NCBI RefSeq assembly: GCF_018070025.1
Contig: NZ_JAGPYQ010000001.1
Span: 1,364,001 to 1,428,000 of the forward strand
Length of the DNA: 64,000 bases
Direction of reading: 5' to 3'
Source: Streptomyces liliiviolaceus
GTDB taxonomy: Bacteria; Actinomycetota; Actinomycetes; Streptomycetales; Streptomycetaceae
Position numbers and translations under genes: made by a program. The notes below the pieces were generated by a model that was not told where the DNA came from, did not search any database, and saw only the letters and a program-made list of their open reading frames with translations. Every line of letters begins with the position of its first letter. Positions within the stretch are counted from its first letter, which is position 1. Positions 35,382 through 43,558 of the stretch are shown here, in pieces.

Positions 35382-37106
35382 GTGGCAGAACGGAGCACGG
35401 CTGCCGTCGACGTGGCGGACAGCAGCGGCGATGAGCCGCTGACCGCGAAGGCGGACCAGTCCACGGCCGACGGGGTGGCCCAGAACCGGGAGCGGGACAC
35501 GGACAGCTCGGAGAGCACAGAGGCACAGGGGAGCGGGGGGAACGAGAGCCCCGGCAGGACTGCACCGCCCGAGTTGCACAGCGGTCACAAGCTCGCCAGA
35601 CGGTATCGCCTGGAGGAGTGTGTCACCCGTCTGGACGGTTTCAGCAGTTGGCGTGCGGTGGACGAGAAACTCCGCCGTGCCGTCGGTGTGCACCTGCTGC
35701 CCGCCGACCATCCACGAGCGCGTTCCGTCCTCGCGGCGGCCCGTTCGTCCGCCCTGCTGGGCGATCCCCGGTTCGTCCAGGTCCTGGACGCGGTCGAGGA
35801 GAACGACCTCGTCTATGTGGTGCACGAATGGCTGCCCGACGCCACGGAGCTGACGACGCTCCTGGCCGCCGGACCGCTGGAGGTGCACGAGGCGTACCAG
35901 ATGGTCAGTCAGGTGTCCCAGGCGATGGCCGCCGCGCATCGCGAGGGGCTGGCGCATCTGAAGCTGACCCCGGGCGCGGTGCTGCGCACCTCGACCGGTC
36001 AGTGGCGCATCCGGGGCCTCGCTGTGAACGCCGCGCTGCGCGGCATCACTTCCGACACCCCGCAGCGCACGGACACGGAGGCGATCGGCGCTCTCCTGTA
36101 CGCCGCGCTCACCCAGCGCTGGCCGTACGAGGACGACGCGTACGGGCTCTCCGGACTGCCCAAGGGCGTCGGCCTCATCGCGCCCGACCAGGTACGCGCA
36201 GGCGTGCACCGCGGTATGTCGGAACTCGCGATGCGCGCACTCGCCAACGACGGGGCCACCGCGTCCCGTCAGGAACCTCCGTGCACCACGCCGGAGGAAC
36301 TGGTGAAGGCGATCGGCGAGATGCCCCGCATCCGTCCGCCCGAGCCGACGTTCACCGCGCCACCCGACTACCAGCGCACGACGTACCAGCAGGGCAACTA
36401 CGGCCGTCCCGCGCCGCACCCGGGAGCCACCCAGGCGATGGCCGCGCCGCTTCCCCCGCTGCAGACCCGCACCGGCAAAGCCCTCAAGTGGGCTGTGTCC
36501 GCGCTTCTGATCGCCGCGCTGGGACTGGGCAGTTGGCAGCTCGCCGACGCGCTCATGGATCACGGGAAGTCCGACGAGACGGGCGACACCCAGATCACGG
36601 ACGACAACGACAAGGGCAGCGACGAGACGAAGCCGGCCAGGCCGCTCACGATCCAGAGCGCCGCGGAGTACTACCCGGACGGCAAGCCCCAGCACGCGAA
36701 CGACGTGGGCCTGACCTACGACAAGGACAGCTCCACGTACTGGCGGACGTACTCCTACCGGGGCGGTCCCAAGCTGGCGCCCTTCAAGGAGGGCGTCGGG
36801 ATCGTCTACGACCTCGGATCCGAGAAGGACGTGTCGGCGGCCTCGATAGGGCTGTACTACGCGGGCGACCACACGACGGCCACGCTGTACGCGGCCAACT
36901 CGTTGTCGTCCTCGCAGAGTCTGAGTTCGATGACGAAGATCGCGGCAGGCACGACCAGTACGACGGACTTGAAGATCTCGGCCAAGAAGGCTGTGAAGAC
37001 CCGGTACGTTCTGGTCTGGATCACGGCGGTGCCGAACGCGGCCGGCGACCAGTTCAGTGGCGCCGGTTACAAGCAGGCGATCACCGACGTGAAGTTCACC
37101 GGCTGA
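35382..37106 (+). CDS. Membrane pseudokinase with extracellular discoidin-like domain
   Basis: About 574 residues. A disordered N-terminus is followed by a kinase-like domain (about 60-310), beginning HKLARRYRLEECVTRLDGFSSWRAVDEK. The catalytic loop reads LAHLKLTPGAVLRT where HRDxKPxN is expected, and the DFG position reads GLA, so key catalytic Asp residues are missing. One membrane helix spans about 365-385, and an exported C-terminal domain of about 150 residues (TYWRTYSYRGGPKLAPF) resembles galactose-binding/discoidin folds. This is the layout of the C-terminal half of mycobacterial MviN, where the pseudokinase binds FhaA. GTG 35382 follows GGAGGCAGGAG. Confidence 0.82.
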   Translation: MAERSTAAVDVADSSGDEPLTAKADQSTADGVAQNRERDTDSSESTEAQGSGGNESPGRTAPPELHSGHKLARRYRLEECVTRLDGFSSWRAVDEKLRRAVGVHLLPADHPRARSVLAAARSSALLGDPRFVQVLDAVEENDLVYVVHEWLPDATELTTLLAAGPLEVHEAYQMVSQVSQAMAAAHREGLAHLKLTPGAVLRTSTGQWRIRGLAVNAALRGITSDTPQRTDTEAIGALLYAALTQRWPYEDDAYGLSGLPKGVGLIAPDQVRAGVHRGMSELAMRALANDGATASRQEPPCTTPEELVKAIGEMPRIRPPEPTFTAPPDYQRTTYQQGNYGRPAPHPGATQAMAAPLPPLQTRTGKALKWAVSALLIAALGLGSWQLADALMDHGKSDETGDTQITDDNDKGSDETKPARPLTIQSAAEYYPDGKPQHANDVGLTYDKDSSTYWRTYSYRGGPKLAPFKEGVGIVYDLGSEKDVSAASIGLYYAGDHTTATLYAANSLSSSQSLSSMTKIAAGTTSTTDLKISAKKAVKTRYVLVWITAVPNAAGDQFSGAGYKQAITDVKFTG

Positions 37107-37133
37107 GGAGCAGACCGAGGGGGAGGGGGTTCG

Positions 37134-37844
37134 ATGGCGGACGGCGCCTACAGCGAAGTAAGCGATCAGGACCTCCTCGCCCGTCATGTCGAAGGTGATC
37201 CCGATGCCTTCGGCGAGCTCGTACGGCGTCACCGCGACCGGCTCTGGGCCGTGGCCCTGCGGACGCTGGGCGACCGTGAGGAAGCCGCTGACGCCGTCCA
37301 GGACGCCCTCGTCTCCGCCTACCGGGCCGCCCACACTTTCCGCGGCCAGTCGGCCGTCACCACCTGGCTGCACCGGATCACGGTGAACGCCTGTCTGGAC
37401 CGGGCTCGCAAGACGGCCTCCAGGAAGACCTCCCCGGTGGACGACACGGAACGCCTGGAGCAGCTCCTGGAGCCGCACGAGTCGGCTTCCGCGCCGGCCG
37501 AGCGCAACGATCTGCACCGTGAGCTGCTGGCCGCTCTGGGCACCCTGCCCGCCGACCAGCGGGCCGCTCTCGTCCTGGTGGACATGCAGGGCTATCCCGT
37601 GGCGGAGGCCGCCAGTCTGCTCGACGTGCCGACCGGCACGGTCAAGAGCCGCTGTGCCCGTGGCAGAGCCAGGCTCCTCCCCCTGCTCAAACACCTGCGC
37701 GCGGACGGCGGGAGCGACAGACCGAGCAAGAAGTCGGGCGAGGGAAGGAACCGTACGCAGGGGACATCCGTCCCACCCGCAGCGGGACCACATGACGGAC
37801 CAAGCGATTCAGCGGCTGTGAAGGGCGGAGGTGGGCGAGCGTGA
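37134..37844 (+). CDS. sigM: ECF RNA polymerase sigma factor SigM
   Basis: A 236-residue ECF sigma factor. Region 2 has DPDAFGELVRRHRDRLWAVALRTLGDREEAADAVQDALVSAYRAAHTFRGQSAVTTWLHRI (described here by position, residues about 18-77), and region 4 has LPADQRAALVLVDMQGYPVAEAASLL followed by the helix GTVKSRCARGRARL (about 140-182). A disordered tail of about 50 residues follows. The stop overlaps the anti-sigma start by four bases (GTGA), so the two are translationally coupled. Gene order sigM-anti-sigma-trxB-trxA is conserved with mycobacteria. Confidence 0.93.
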   Translation: MADGAYSEVSDQDLLARHVEGDPDAFGELVRRHRDRLWAVALRTLGDREEAADAVQDALVSAYRAAHTFRGQSAVTTWLHRITVNACLDRARKTASRKTSPVDDTERLEQLLEPHESASAPAERNDLHRELLAALGTLPADQRAALVLVDMQGYPVAEAASLLDVPTGTVKSRCARGRARLLPLLKHLRADGGSDRPSKKSGEGRNRTQGTSVPPAAGPHDGPSDSAAVKGGGGRA

Positions 37845-38794
37845 CATCCACGACCGACACGGCCGGGCACCCGGACGTCACGGAGATCTCCGACCTCACC
37901 GAAGGTCTGCTCCCCCCGTCCCGGTCAGCCGATGTACGACGTCACCTGGACGACTGCGCTCTCTGTGCCGATGTGTACGACTCTCTGGAAGAGATCCGCG
38001 GCATGCTCGGCACGCTGCCGGGCCCCGTGCGGATGCCCGACGACGTCGCCGGACGCATCGACGCCGCTCTCGCTGCCGAAGCCCTGTTGAATGCCACCGG
38101 GCCTGACACCTCTGCTGTGGGGGCTCTGTCGTCCGTGAGTGAGTCCCGCCCGTCGGCGGACGACGAGCGCGCGAGCGTGAGTGGCGGCAGCAGCGGCAGT
38201 CGGCATGTTTCACGTGAAACATCGACCGTGACGGACCGCCCCGCAGGACATGCTCGTGCCGCCACAGGACCGGGTCGCACGAACCGCCCCCGTCGCGGTC
38301 GCCGCGGCACCGTCGTCCTGGGCGCCATGTTCACGGCTGCCGCGCTGGGCCTCGGAGGCCTGCTGATCCAGGCGATGGGAGGCGACGGCACGGACAACGA
38401 CCCGCCGTCGGCATCCCCACAGCAAAGGGACTCCGCGAACACGTTCGCCGGAGAGAAGCTGGAGAACCAGGTGGCGGATCTCCTGGCCAAGGCGGGCGAG
38501 GAGAAGGAGGGCGGTCCTCGCTCCCGCCCCCAGGGCACCGCGTCCAGCGATGAGCCGAAGGTCCTCAACACACCCTCGGTGCCCAGCTGCGTCCTGCAGG
38601 GGATCGGCCGCGATGCGATTCCGATCGCTTCCAAGGAAGGCTCCTACGAGGGCACGGACGCGTATCTCGTGGTGCTGCCCGCCGCCACCGACCTGACACA
38701 GGTCACGGCGTACGTCGTCGACTCCGCCTGCATGGACAAGCCGTCGGCCGCTGGTGGCAAGGTCCTGCTGGAGCACACCTACCCGCGCAACTGA
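37841..38794 (+). CDS. Anti-sigma factor (zinc-binding ZAS type), partner of SigM
   Basis: A 317-residue membrane anti-sigma factor. The N-terminal domain holds the ZAS motif H35-x3-C39-x2-C42 (RRHLDDCALCADVY), known to clamp ECF sigma factors. A flexible linker (about 85-155) follows, then one membrane helix (about 156-180, VVLGAMFTAAALGLGGLLIQ), and an exported domain with a single pair of Cys residues (PSCVLQG, SACMDK). The linker contains a perfect parS, read as VSRET at residues 123-127. It starts with GTG overlapping the sigM stop. It likely sequesters SigM until an envelope or redox signal. Confidence 0.88.
   Translation: MTSTTDTAGHPDVTEISDLTEGLLPPSRSADVRRHLDDCALCADVYDSLEEIRGMLGTLPGPVRMPDDVAGRIDAALAAEALLNATGPDTSAVGALSSVSESRPSADDERASVSGGSSGSRHVSRETSTVTDRPAGHARAATGPGRTNRPRRGRRGTVVLGAMFTAAALGLGGLLIQAMGGDGTDNDPPSASPQQRDSANTFAGEKLENQVADLLAKAGEEKEGGPRSRPQGTASSDEPKVLNTPSVPSCVLQGIGRDAIPIASKEGSYEGTDAYLVVLPAATDLTQVTAYVVDSACMDKPSAAGGKVLLEHTYPRN
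38207..38220. other. parS: parS site inside the anti-sigma gene
   Basis: Perfect GTTTCACGTGAAAC within coding sequence, translated VSRET in a linker between the zinc domain and the membrane helix. It is in frame and does not interrupt the gene. Confidence 0.95.
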
Positions 38795-38889
38795 GTCCGC
38801 TCGGCTCCGTCACGGACGATCGTCGGCTCCCTTCGCCCTGCCCCTGACCTCCGCTCGCGATGGCTCGTCTTCGTGTGCCCGGACACAGT

Positions 38890-38917
38890 GGGAATGCGCG
38901 CCCCTTAGGATCCGTTG
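38890..38917 (+). promoter_or_regulatory. Sigma-R-type promoter of trxB
   Basis: GGGAAT (38890-38895), an 18-bp spacer, then GTTG (38914-38917) matches the SigR consensus GGGAAT-N18-GTT. In S. coelicolor the trxBA operon is a classic SigR target induced by disulfide stress. It lies 72 bases before the trxB start. Confidence 0.85.
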
Positions 38918-38988
38918 GGTGGGGTGAGAGTTCCGAGAGAAGCTCCCCCGGTCGTACGTAGCAGTCCCCAGAGACGAGGAATCAAGCC

Positions 38989-39957
38989 GTGACCGACGTC
39001 CGTAACGTGATCATCATCGGCTCCGGCCCCGCCGGCTACACGGCGGCGCTCTATACCGCGCGCGCGTCACTGAAGCCGCTGGTCTTCGAGGGCGCCGTCA
39101 CCGCGGGTGGTGCCCTCATGAACACGACCGAGGTGGAGAACTTCCCCGGCTTCCAGGACGGAATCATGGGCCCCGAGCTCATGGACAACATGCGGGCACA
39201 GGCCGAGCGCTTCGGTGCCGAGCTGATCCCGGACGACATCGTCTCGGTCGACCTCAGCGGTGAGATCAAGACCGTCACGGACACCGCGGGCACGGTCCAC
39301 CGGGCGAAGGCCGTCATCGTCACCACCGGCTCGCAGCACCGCAAGCTGGGGCTGCCGAAGGAGGACGTCCTCTCCGGACGCGGCGTCTCCTGGTGCGCGA
39401 CCTGTGACGGCTTCTTCTTCAAGGACCAGGACATCGCCGTGATCGGCGGCGGTGACACCGCCATGGAGGAGGCCACCTTCCTCTCCCGGTTCGCCAAGTC
39501 CGTGACCATCGTCCACCGGCGCGAGACGCTGCGGGCTTCCAAGGCGATGCAGGAGCGCGCCTTCGCCGACCCGAAGATCAAGTTCGTCTGGGACAGCGAG
39601 GTGGCCGAGATCCAGGGCGACCAGAAGCTCGCCGGCCTGAAGCTGCGCAACCTGAAGACCGGCGAGACGTCCGAGCTGCCCGTCACCGGCCTGTTCATCG
39701 CGATCGGCCATGACCCGCGCACGGAGCTCTTCAAGGGCCAGCTCGACCTGGACGAGGAGGGCTACCTGGAGGTCCAGGCGCCCTCGACCCGCACGAACCT
39801 GACGGGTGTCTTCGGCGCCGGCGACGTCGTCGACCACACCTACCGTCAGGCGATCACCGCAGCCGGCACCGGCTGCTCCGCAGCTCTCGACGCCGAGCGA
39901 TTCCTCGCCGCCCTAGCGGACGGCGAGCCTGCGGAGCCCGAGAAGACCACTGTCTGA
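38989..39957 (+). CDS. trxB: Thioredoxin-disulfide reductase
   Basis: A 322-residue flavoprotein transferring electrons from NADPH to thioredoxin. The FAD motif [10 protein letters not shown] is at residues 11-20, the redox-active CATC motif near residues 135-138 ([11 protein letters not shown]), and the NADPH-binding [10 protein letters not shown] near 154. The C-terminal FAD segment [24 protein letters not shown] is intact. GTG start follows CGAGGAAT. It heads the trxBA operon under the SigR-type promoter and lies after the sigM/anti-sigma pair. Confidence 0.97.
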   Translation: MTDVRNVIIIGSGPAGYTAALYTARASLKPLVFEGAVTAGGALMNTTEVENFPGFQDGIMGPELMDNMRAQAERFGAELIPDDIVSVDLSGEIKTVTDTAGTVHRAKAVIVTTGSQHRKLGLPKEDVLSGRGVSWCATCDGFFFKDQDIAVIGGGDTAMEEATFLSRFAKSVTIVHRRETLRASKAMQERAFADPKIKFVWDSEVAEIQGDQKLAGLKLRNLKTGETSELPVTGLFIAIGHDPRTELFKGQLDLDEEGYLEVQAPSTRTNLTGVFGAGDVVDHTYRQAITAAGTGCSAALDAERFLAALADGEPAEPEKTTV

Positions 39958-39999
39958 CCCCCATCCGCCCCACCGCACCAACCAGTTAAGGAGCCCGCC

Positions 40000-40332
40000 G
40001 TGGCCGGCACTCTGAAGCACGTGACAGACGACTCTTTCGAGCAGGACGTCCTGAAGAGCGACAAGCCCGTACTGGTGGACTTCTGGGCCGCTTGGTGCGG
40101 TCCGTGCCGCCAGATCGCGCCGTCCCTTGAGGCGATCGCCGCCGAGTACGGCGACAAGATCGAGATCGTCAAGCTCAACATCGACGAGAACCCGGGTACG
40201 GCCGCCAAGTACGGCGTCATGTCCATCCCGACCCTGAACGTCTACCAGGGTGGCGAGGTCGCCAAGACCATCGTGGGTGCGAAGCCGAAGGCCGCGATCG
40301 TGCGGGACCTTGAGGACTTCATCGCCGAGTAG
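40000..40332 (+). CDS. trxA: Thioredoxin
   Basis: A 110-residue thioredoxin with the active site WCGPC (WAAWCGPCRQIAP, about residues 31-43) and the conserved cis-Pro in VMSIPTLNVYQ near residue 76. It is the reducing partner of TrxB. AAGGAG before the GTG is a strong ribosome-binding site, 42 bases after trxB. In mycobacteria the cell-wall regulator CwlM follows this gene; here the next gene is a leftward GNAT instead. Confidence 0.97.
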   Translation: MAGTLKHVTDDSFEQDVLKSDKPVLVDFWAAWCGPCRQIAPSLEAIAAEYGDKIEIVKLNIDENPGTAAKYGVMSIPTLNVYQGGEVAKTIVGAKPKAAIVRDLEDFIAE

Positions 40333-40362
40333 TTCAGCGAGCCGTCGCCTACGGGCGACGAT

Positions 40363-40376
40363 GTTTCACGTGAAAC
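40363..40376. other. parS: parS site
   Basis: Perfect GTTTCACGTGAAAC between trxA and its terminator, 30 bases after the trxA stop. Confidence 0.95.
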
Positions 40377-40380
40377 ATGG

Positions 40381-40408
40381 ATGGGCCGACCCCGGCGGGT
40401 CGGCCCAT
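40381..40408. terminator. Terminator after trxA
   Basis: ATGGGCCGACCC pairs perfectly with GGGTCGGCCCAT over loop CGGC and is followed by TTT. It lies between the convergent trxA and GNAT genes, directly next to a parS. Confidence 0.85.
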
Positions 40409-40432
40409 TTCCTATGTCCAGCACGGTCCGCT

Positions 40433-41050
40433 CTACAACGGGCGCAGAGCTGGTTCCTTCTGTACGGCTCCCAGCAACCGGTCGAGCGCCAACTCCACGT
40501 CTTCCTTCCAGGAGAGCGTCGTCCGCAGCTCCAGCCGCAGCCGCGGGTACGTGGGGTGCGGTCGGACGGTCTTGAAGCCCACGGCCAACAGATGGTCGGC
40601 GGGAAGGACGCAGGCGGGCTCTTTCCAACGGGCGTCCCCGAAAGCCTCGATGGCTTTGAAGCCTCGCCGCAGGAGATCCTTGGCAACCGTCTGGACCATC
40701 ACGCGCCCGAGCCCCTGGCCCTGGAACTCCGGCAGGATGAAGGCCGTCATCAACTGGATCGCGTCGGGTGAGACCGGGCTCGTGGGAAATGCCGTTGCGC
40801 GCGGTACATAGGCGGGCGGTGCGTACATCACGAAGCCCACCGGTGCGTCGTCCACGTAGACGACCCGGCCGCAGGATCCCCACTCCAGCAGAACAGCGGA
40901 GATCCACGCCTCCTTCTCCAGATCGGGAGTGCCTGCCTTTACCGCGGCCTGGCCGCTGACTGGGTCCAGCTCCCAGAAGACGCACGCGCGACAGCGCTCG
41001 GGAAGGTCCTGAAGGTTGTCCAGCGTGAGCGGTACGAGCCGGCGCCCCAT
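40433..41050 (-). CDS. GNAT-family N-acetyltransferase
   Basis: A 205-residue acetyltransferase with motif A in LMTAFILPEFQGQGLGRVMVQTV (about residues 110-132) containing the QGQGLG loop. The N-terminal half contains CRACVFWELDP, two Cys residues that could be redox-sensitive. It is a fixed member of the Streptomyces parAB neighbourhood, but its substrate is unknown. ATG 41050 follows GAGGAACTGCC; the open frame runs on to 41320 without coding character. It overlaps the candidate small ORF upstream. Confidence 0.85.
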   Translation of the reverse strand: MGRRLVPLTLDNLQDLPERCRACVFWELDPVSGQAAVKAGTPDLEKEAWISAVLLEWGSCGRVVYVDDAPVGFVMYAPPAYVPRATAFPTSPVSPDAIQLMTAFILPEFQGQGLGRVMVQTVAKDLLRRGFKAIEAFGDARWKEPACVLPADHLLAVGFKTVRPHPTYPRLRLELRTTLSWKEDVELALDRLLGAVQKEPALRPL

Positions 41051-41196
41051 GAAGGCAGTTCCTCGCTTCCCTCGCCCGCGGCATCGCGAGCGGCTGTCAG
41101 AGCGCCCCGTTCCCGGAGCAGGCTGCCGACGAACCCGCCGACAGCGCCGAGCCCCAGACCCGCGCTCACCAGTCCTGTGCGGCTCACCGTTCGCAT
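40939..41196 (-). CDS. Possible small membrane protein overlapping the GNAT start
   Basis: An 85-codon frame with ATG 41196 preceded by GGGGAGGCGGAAG, one of the better ribosome-binding sites locally. Residues 7-27 (TGLVSAGLGLGAVGGFVGSLL) could form a membrane helix followed by a basic RERG. The second half overlaps the first 112 bases of the GNAT gene in another frame. I do not recognise the family. It could be a leader peptide coupling translation to GNAT. Support is the ribosome-binding site and the hydrophobic start only. Confidence 0.4.
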   Translation of the reverse strand: MRTVSRTGLVSAGLGLGAVGGFVGSLLRERGALTAARDAAGEGSEELPSWGAGSYRSRWTTFRTFPSAVARASSGSWTQSAARPR

Positions 41197-41298
41197 GGCT
41201 TCCGCCTCCCCACAGAAGGTACTGCCAGGTGAATGCGCCATACCCGAACGCATCGTATCCACGATGCGATTCCATCGATACCGACAGAAAGCAAAGAG

Positions 41299-41370
41299 CG
41301 GGCCGTGTTCCGGTACACACCGGACACGGCCCGATCCACTGGTCGGCCGGTCGCAGCCGACCGGCCGATC
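41299..41370 (-). terminator. Double hairpin after parB
   Basis: Two hairpins follow the parB stop on the minus strand: 41341-41370 (13-bp stem, one mismatch) and 41299-41333 (about 15-bp stem, one bulge). Together they would end the parAB transcript. Confidence 0.75.
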
Positions 41371-41375
41371 AAGAC

Positions 41376-42488
41376 TCAGGACTCCGAACTCTCGGAGTCC
41401 TCGGAGTCGTCCTCCAGGAGGCTCTTCTGCAGAACCGGTCCCTCACCAGGGGCGAGCGAGCCAAGGATCCGCTCAAGGTCCTCCATCGAGGCGAACTCGA
41501 CGGTGATCTTGCCCTTCTTCTGACCGAGGTCGACCTTCACCCGGGTTTCGAAGCGATCCGAGAGCCGACCCGCGAGATCGCTCAGCGCGGGAGAGACCAG
41601 CGCACCGGCTCGTGGACCCTTGGACCGCGGAGCCGACTGCGGCCGCGAACCCATGAGGGTGACGATCTCTTCGACGGCCCGCACCGAGAGCCCCTCGGCC
41701 ACGATCCGATGAGCCAGTCGGTCCTGCTCCTCCGAGTCCGCGACGGAGAGCAGAGCACGGGCGTGTCCGGCGGAGAGAACACCGGCGGCCACCCGACGCT
41801 GGACCGACGGCGAGAGCTTCAGCAGACGCAGGGTGTTGGAGACCTGAGGGCGTGAGCGCCCGATGCGGTCGGCCAGCTGATCGTGCGTGCAGTTGAAGTC
41901 CTGGAGCAGCTGGTCGTAGGCGGCAGCCTCTTCCAGCGGGTTCAGCTGAGCCCGGTGCAGGTTCTCCAGAAGGGCGTCCAGGAGGAGCTTCTCGTCGTCC
42001 GTGGCGCGGACGATCGCCGGGATGGCCTCAAGCCCTGCCTCACGGCAGGCCCTCCAGCGCCGCTCGCCCATGATGAGCTCGTAGCGCGTCGGTCCCGCCT
42101 GCCGTACGACGACCGGCTGAAGAAGCCCGACCTCCTTGATGGAGGTGACGAGCTCGGCGAGAGCGTCGTCGTCGAACACCTCGCGGGGCTGGCGCGGGTT
42201 CGGCGTGATGAAGTCGAGGGGCAGCTCAGCGAAGTACGCACCCACAGGTGCCGCCGGAGCCTCCCCGAACACACTCACCGACGGCTCTTCCGGCTCAGGT
42301 GAAACCTGGGCCGGCGGAAGTGAGGCGACCTTGGCCGCCGCCACGCCGCGCTCGGCGGTGAGCACCGGTACGGCTCCCGGCGACGCTGACGCTCCGCCCA
42401 TCGCCGGCGGTACTGCCTTCTCCCCTGTCGGGGCAGCAGGGATCAGTGCGCCGAGACCACGGCCCAACCCCCTCCGTCGCTCGCTCAC
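41376..42488 (-). CDS. parB: Chromosome-partitioning protein ParB
   Basis: A 370-residue CTP-dependent DNA clamp that loads at parS and spreads. The N-terminal domain (about 90-190) has [15 protein letters not shown] and the nucleotide-binding [12 protein letters not shown] motif (GERRxRA). The central helix-turn-helix [23 protein letters not shown] is near 210-232, and the C-terminal dimerisation domain is [17 protein letters not shown] near 320. Its start overlaps the parA stop by four bases. A flexible, Pro/Ala-rich N-terminus precedes the core, as in other Streptomyces. The parS array it reads is in this window. Confidence 0.97.
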   Translation of the reverse strand: MSERRRGLGRGLGALIPAAPTGEKAVPPAMGGASASPGAVPVLTAERGVAAAKVASLPPAQVSPEPEEPSVSVFGEAPAAPVGAYFAELPLDFITPNPRQPREVFDDDALAELVTSIKEVGLLQPVVVRQAGPTRYELIMGERRWRACREAGLEAIPAIVRATDDEKLLLDALLENLHRAQLNPLEEAAAYDQLLQDFNCTHDQLADRIGRSRPQVSNTLRLLKLSPSVQRRVAAGVLSAGHARALLSVADSEEQDRLAHRIVAEGLSVRAVEEIVTLMGSRPQSAPRSKGPRAGALVSPALSDLAGRLSDRFETRVKVDLGQKKGKITVEFASMEDLERILGSLAPGEGPVLQKSLLEDDSEDSESSES

Positions 42489-43558
42489 TGGATCCCCTCC
42501 ACCATGCTCTGTTCATTGAGTGCGCCCATGTGGGCGTGTTGCGCGTCGTAGGCCACGCCGGCTCCGCGCAAAGCGATCTCGCGCGCCGCCTCAAGATAGG
42601 AGAGAGCGCCGCTCGATCCCGGGTCGTAGGTCAGCACCGTCTGCCCATAGCTGGGGGCTTCGGAGATACGGACCGAGCGCGGAATGCTCGTGCGCAGTAC
42701 CTCGTCGCCGAAGTGGCTGCGCACCTCGTCGGCAACCTGGGATGCGAGGCGCGTCCTGCCGTCGTACATGGTGAGCAGGATCGTCGACACGTGCAGGTTC
42801 GGGTTGAGGTGTCCCCGCACCAGGTCGACGTTGCGCAGCAGCTGGCCCAGACCCTCCAGTGCGTAGTACTCGCACTGGATCGGGATGAGGACCTCGGCGC
42901 CCGCGACGAGTGCGTTGACCGTCAGCAGTCCCAGAGAGGGCGGGCAGTCGATGAGGATGTAGTCGAGCGGCTGCTCGTACGCCAGGATCGCCCGCTCCAG
43001 CCGGCTCTCACGTGCCACCAAGGACACCAGCTCGATCTCCGCACCGGCGAGATCGATCGTGGCAGGCGCACAGAAGAGGCCCTCGACATCTGGGACCGGC
43101 TGAACAACCTCGGAGAGCGGCCTGCTGTCGATCAGCACGTCGTAGATGGACGGAACTTCGGCGTGATGGTCGATCCCCAGCGCGGTGGACGCATTGCCCT
43201 GGGGGTCCAGGTCGATCACCAGGACCCGGCCGCCGTGCAGTGCGAGAGAGGCAGCAAGGTTGACCGTGGTCGTGGTCTTCCCGACCCCGCCCTTCTGGTT
43301 GGCGACCACCATGACGCGGGTCTGCTCGGGCCGTGGCAGGCCCTCGCCGGCTCGACCTAGAGCGTCCACAGCAAGTTGGGCAGCACGACCAATGGGAGTG
43401 TCGTCCATCGGGGGCGGTGTTTCACGTGAAACATCGTCCCCGATCGACTCGGTTCGGGGACCGGGGACCGGATCGGTCATCGGTCCCGCGATGTTGGCGT
43501 CGGACCGCAAGGATTCACTCTCCTCGACTTCAGGCTCGCAATGAACAGAGCCTCCCAT
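42485..43558 (-). CDS. parA: Chromosome-partitioning ATPase ParA (Soj)
   Basis: A 357-residue deviant-Walker ATPase that, with ParB, moves and anchors origin regions, especially during sporulation in Streptomyces. Walker A is [17 protein letters not shown] (KGGVGKT). Walker A' / B segments follow in [11 protein letters not shown] and [12 protein letters not shown]. The first about 80 residues are acidic and disordered, including a VSRET motif encoded by an internal parS. ATG 43558 ([15 protein letters not shown]) was chosen over the open frame reaching GTG 43777, which overlaps another parS. The stop overlaps parB. Confidence 0.93.
   Translation of the reverse strand: MGGSVHCEPEVEESESLRSDANIAGPMTDPVPGPRTESIGDDVSRETPPPMDDTPIGRAAQLAVDALGRAGEGLPRPEQTRVMVVANQKGGVGKTTTTVNLAASLALHGGRVLVIDLDPQGNASTALGIDHHAEVPSIYDVLIDSRPLSEVVQPVPDVEGLFCAPATIDLAGAEIELVSLVARESRLERAILAYEQPLDYILIDCPPSLGLLTVNALVAGAEVLIPIQCEYYALEGLGQLLRNVDLVRGHLNPNLHVSTILLTMYDGRTRLASQVADEVRSHFGDEVLRTSIPRSVRISEAPSYGQTVLTYDPGSSGALSYLEAAREIALRGAGVAYDAQHAHMGALNEQSMVEGIQ
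43419..43432. other. parS: parS site inside parA
   Basis: Perfect GTTTCACGTGAAAC in the 5' part of parA, read as VSRET on the coding strand. ParB bound here could affect parAB transcription. Confidence 0.95.

Noticed and set aside
35142..37793. An 883-codon minus-strand frame opposite the pseudokinase and sigM
   Set aside because: Same high-GC shadow effect; no ribosome-binding site or recognisable domain.
42294..42307. GGCTCAGGTGAAAC in parB, similar to parS
   Set aside because: Three mismatches, including a broken CACGTG core.
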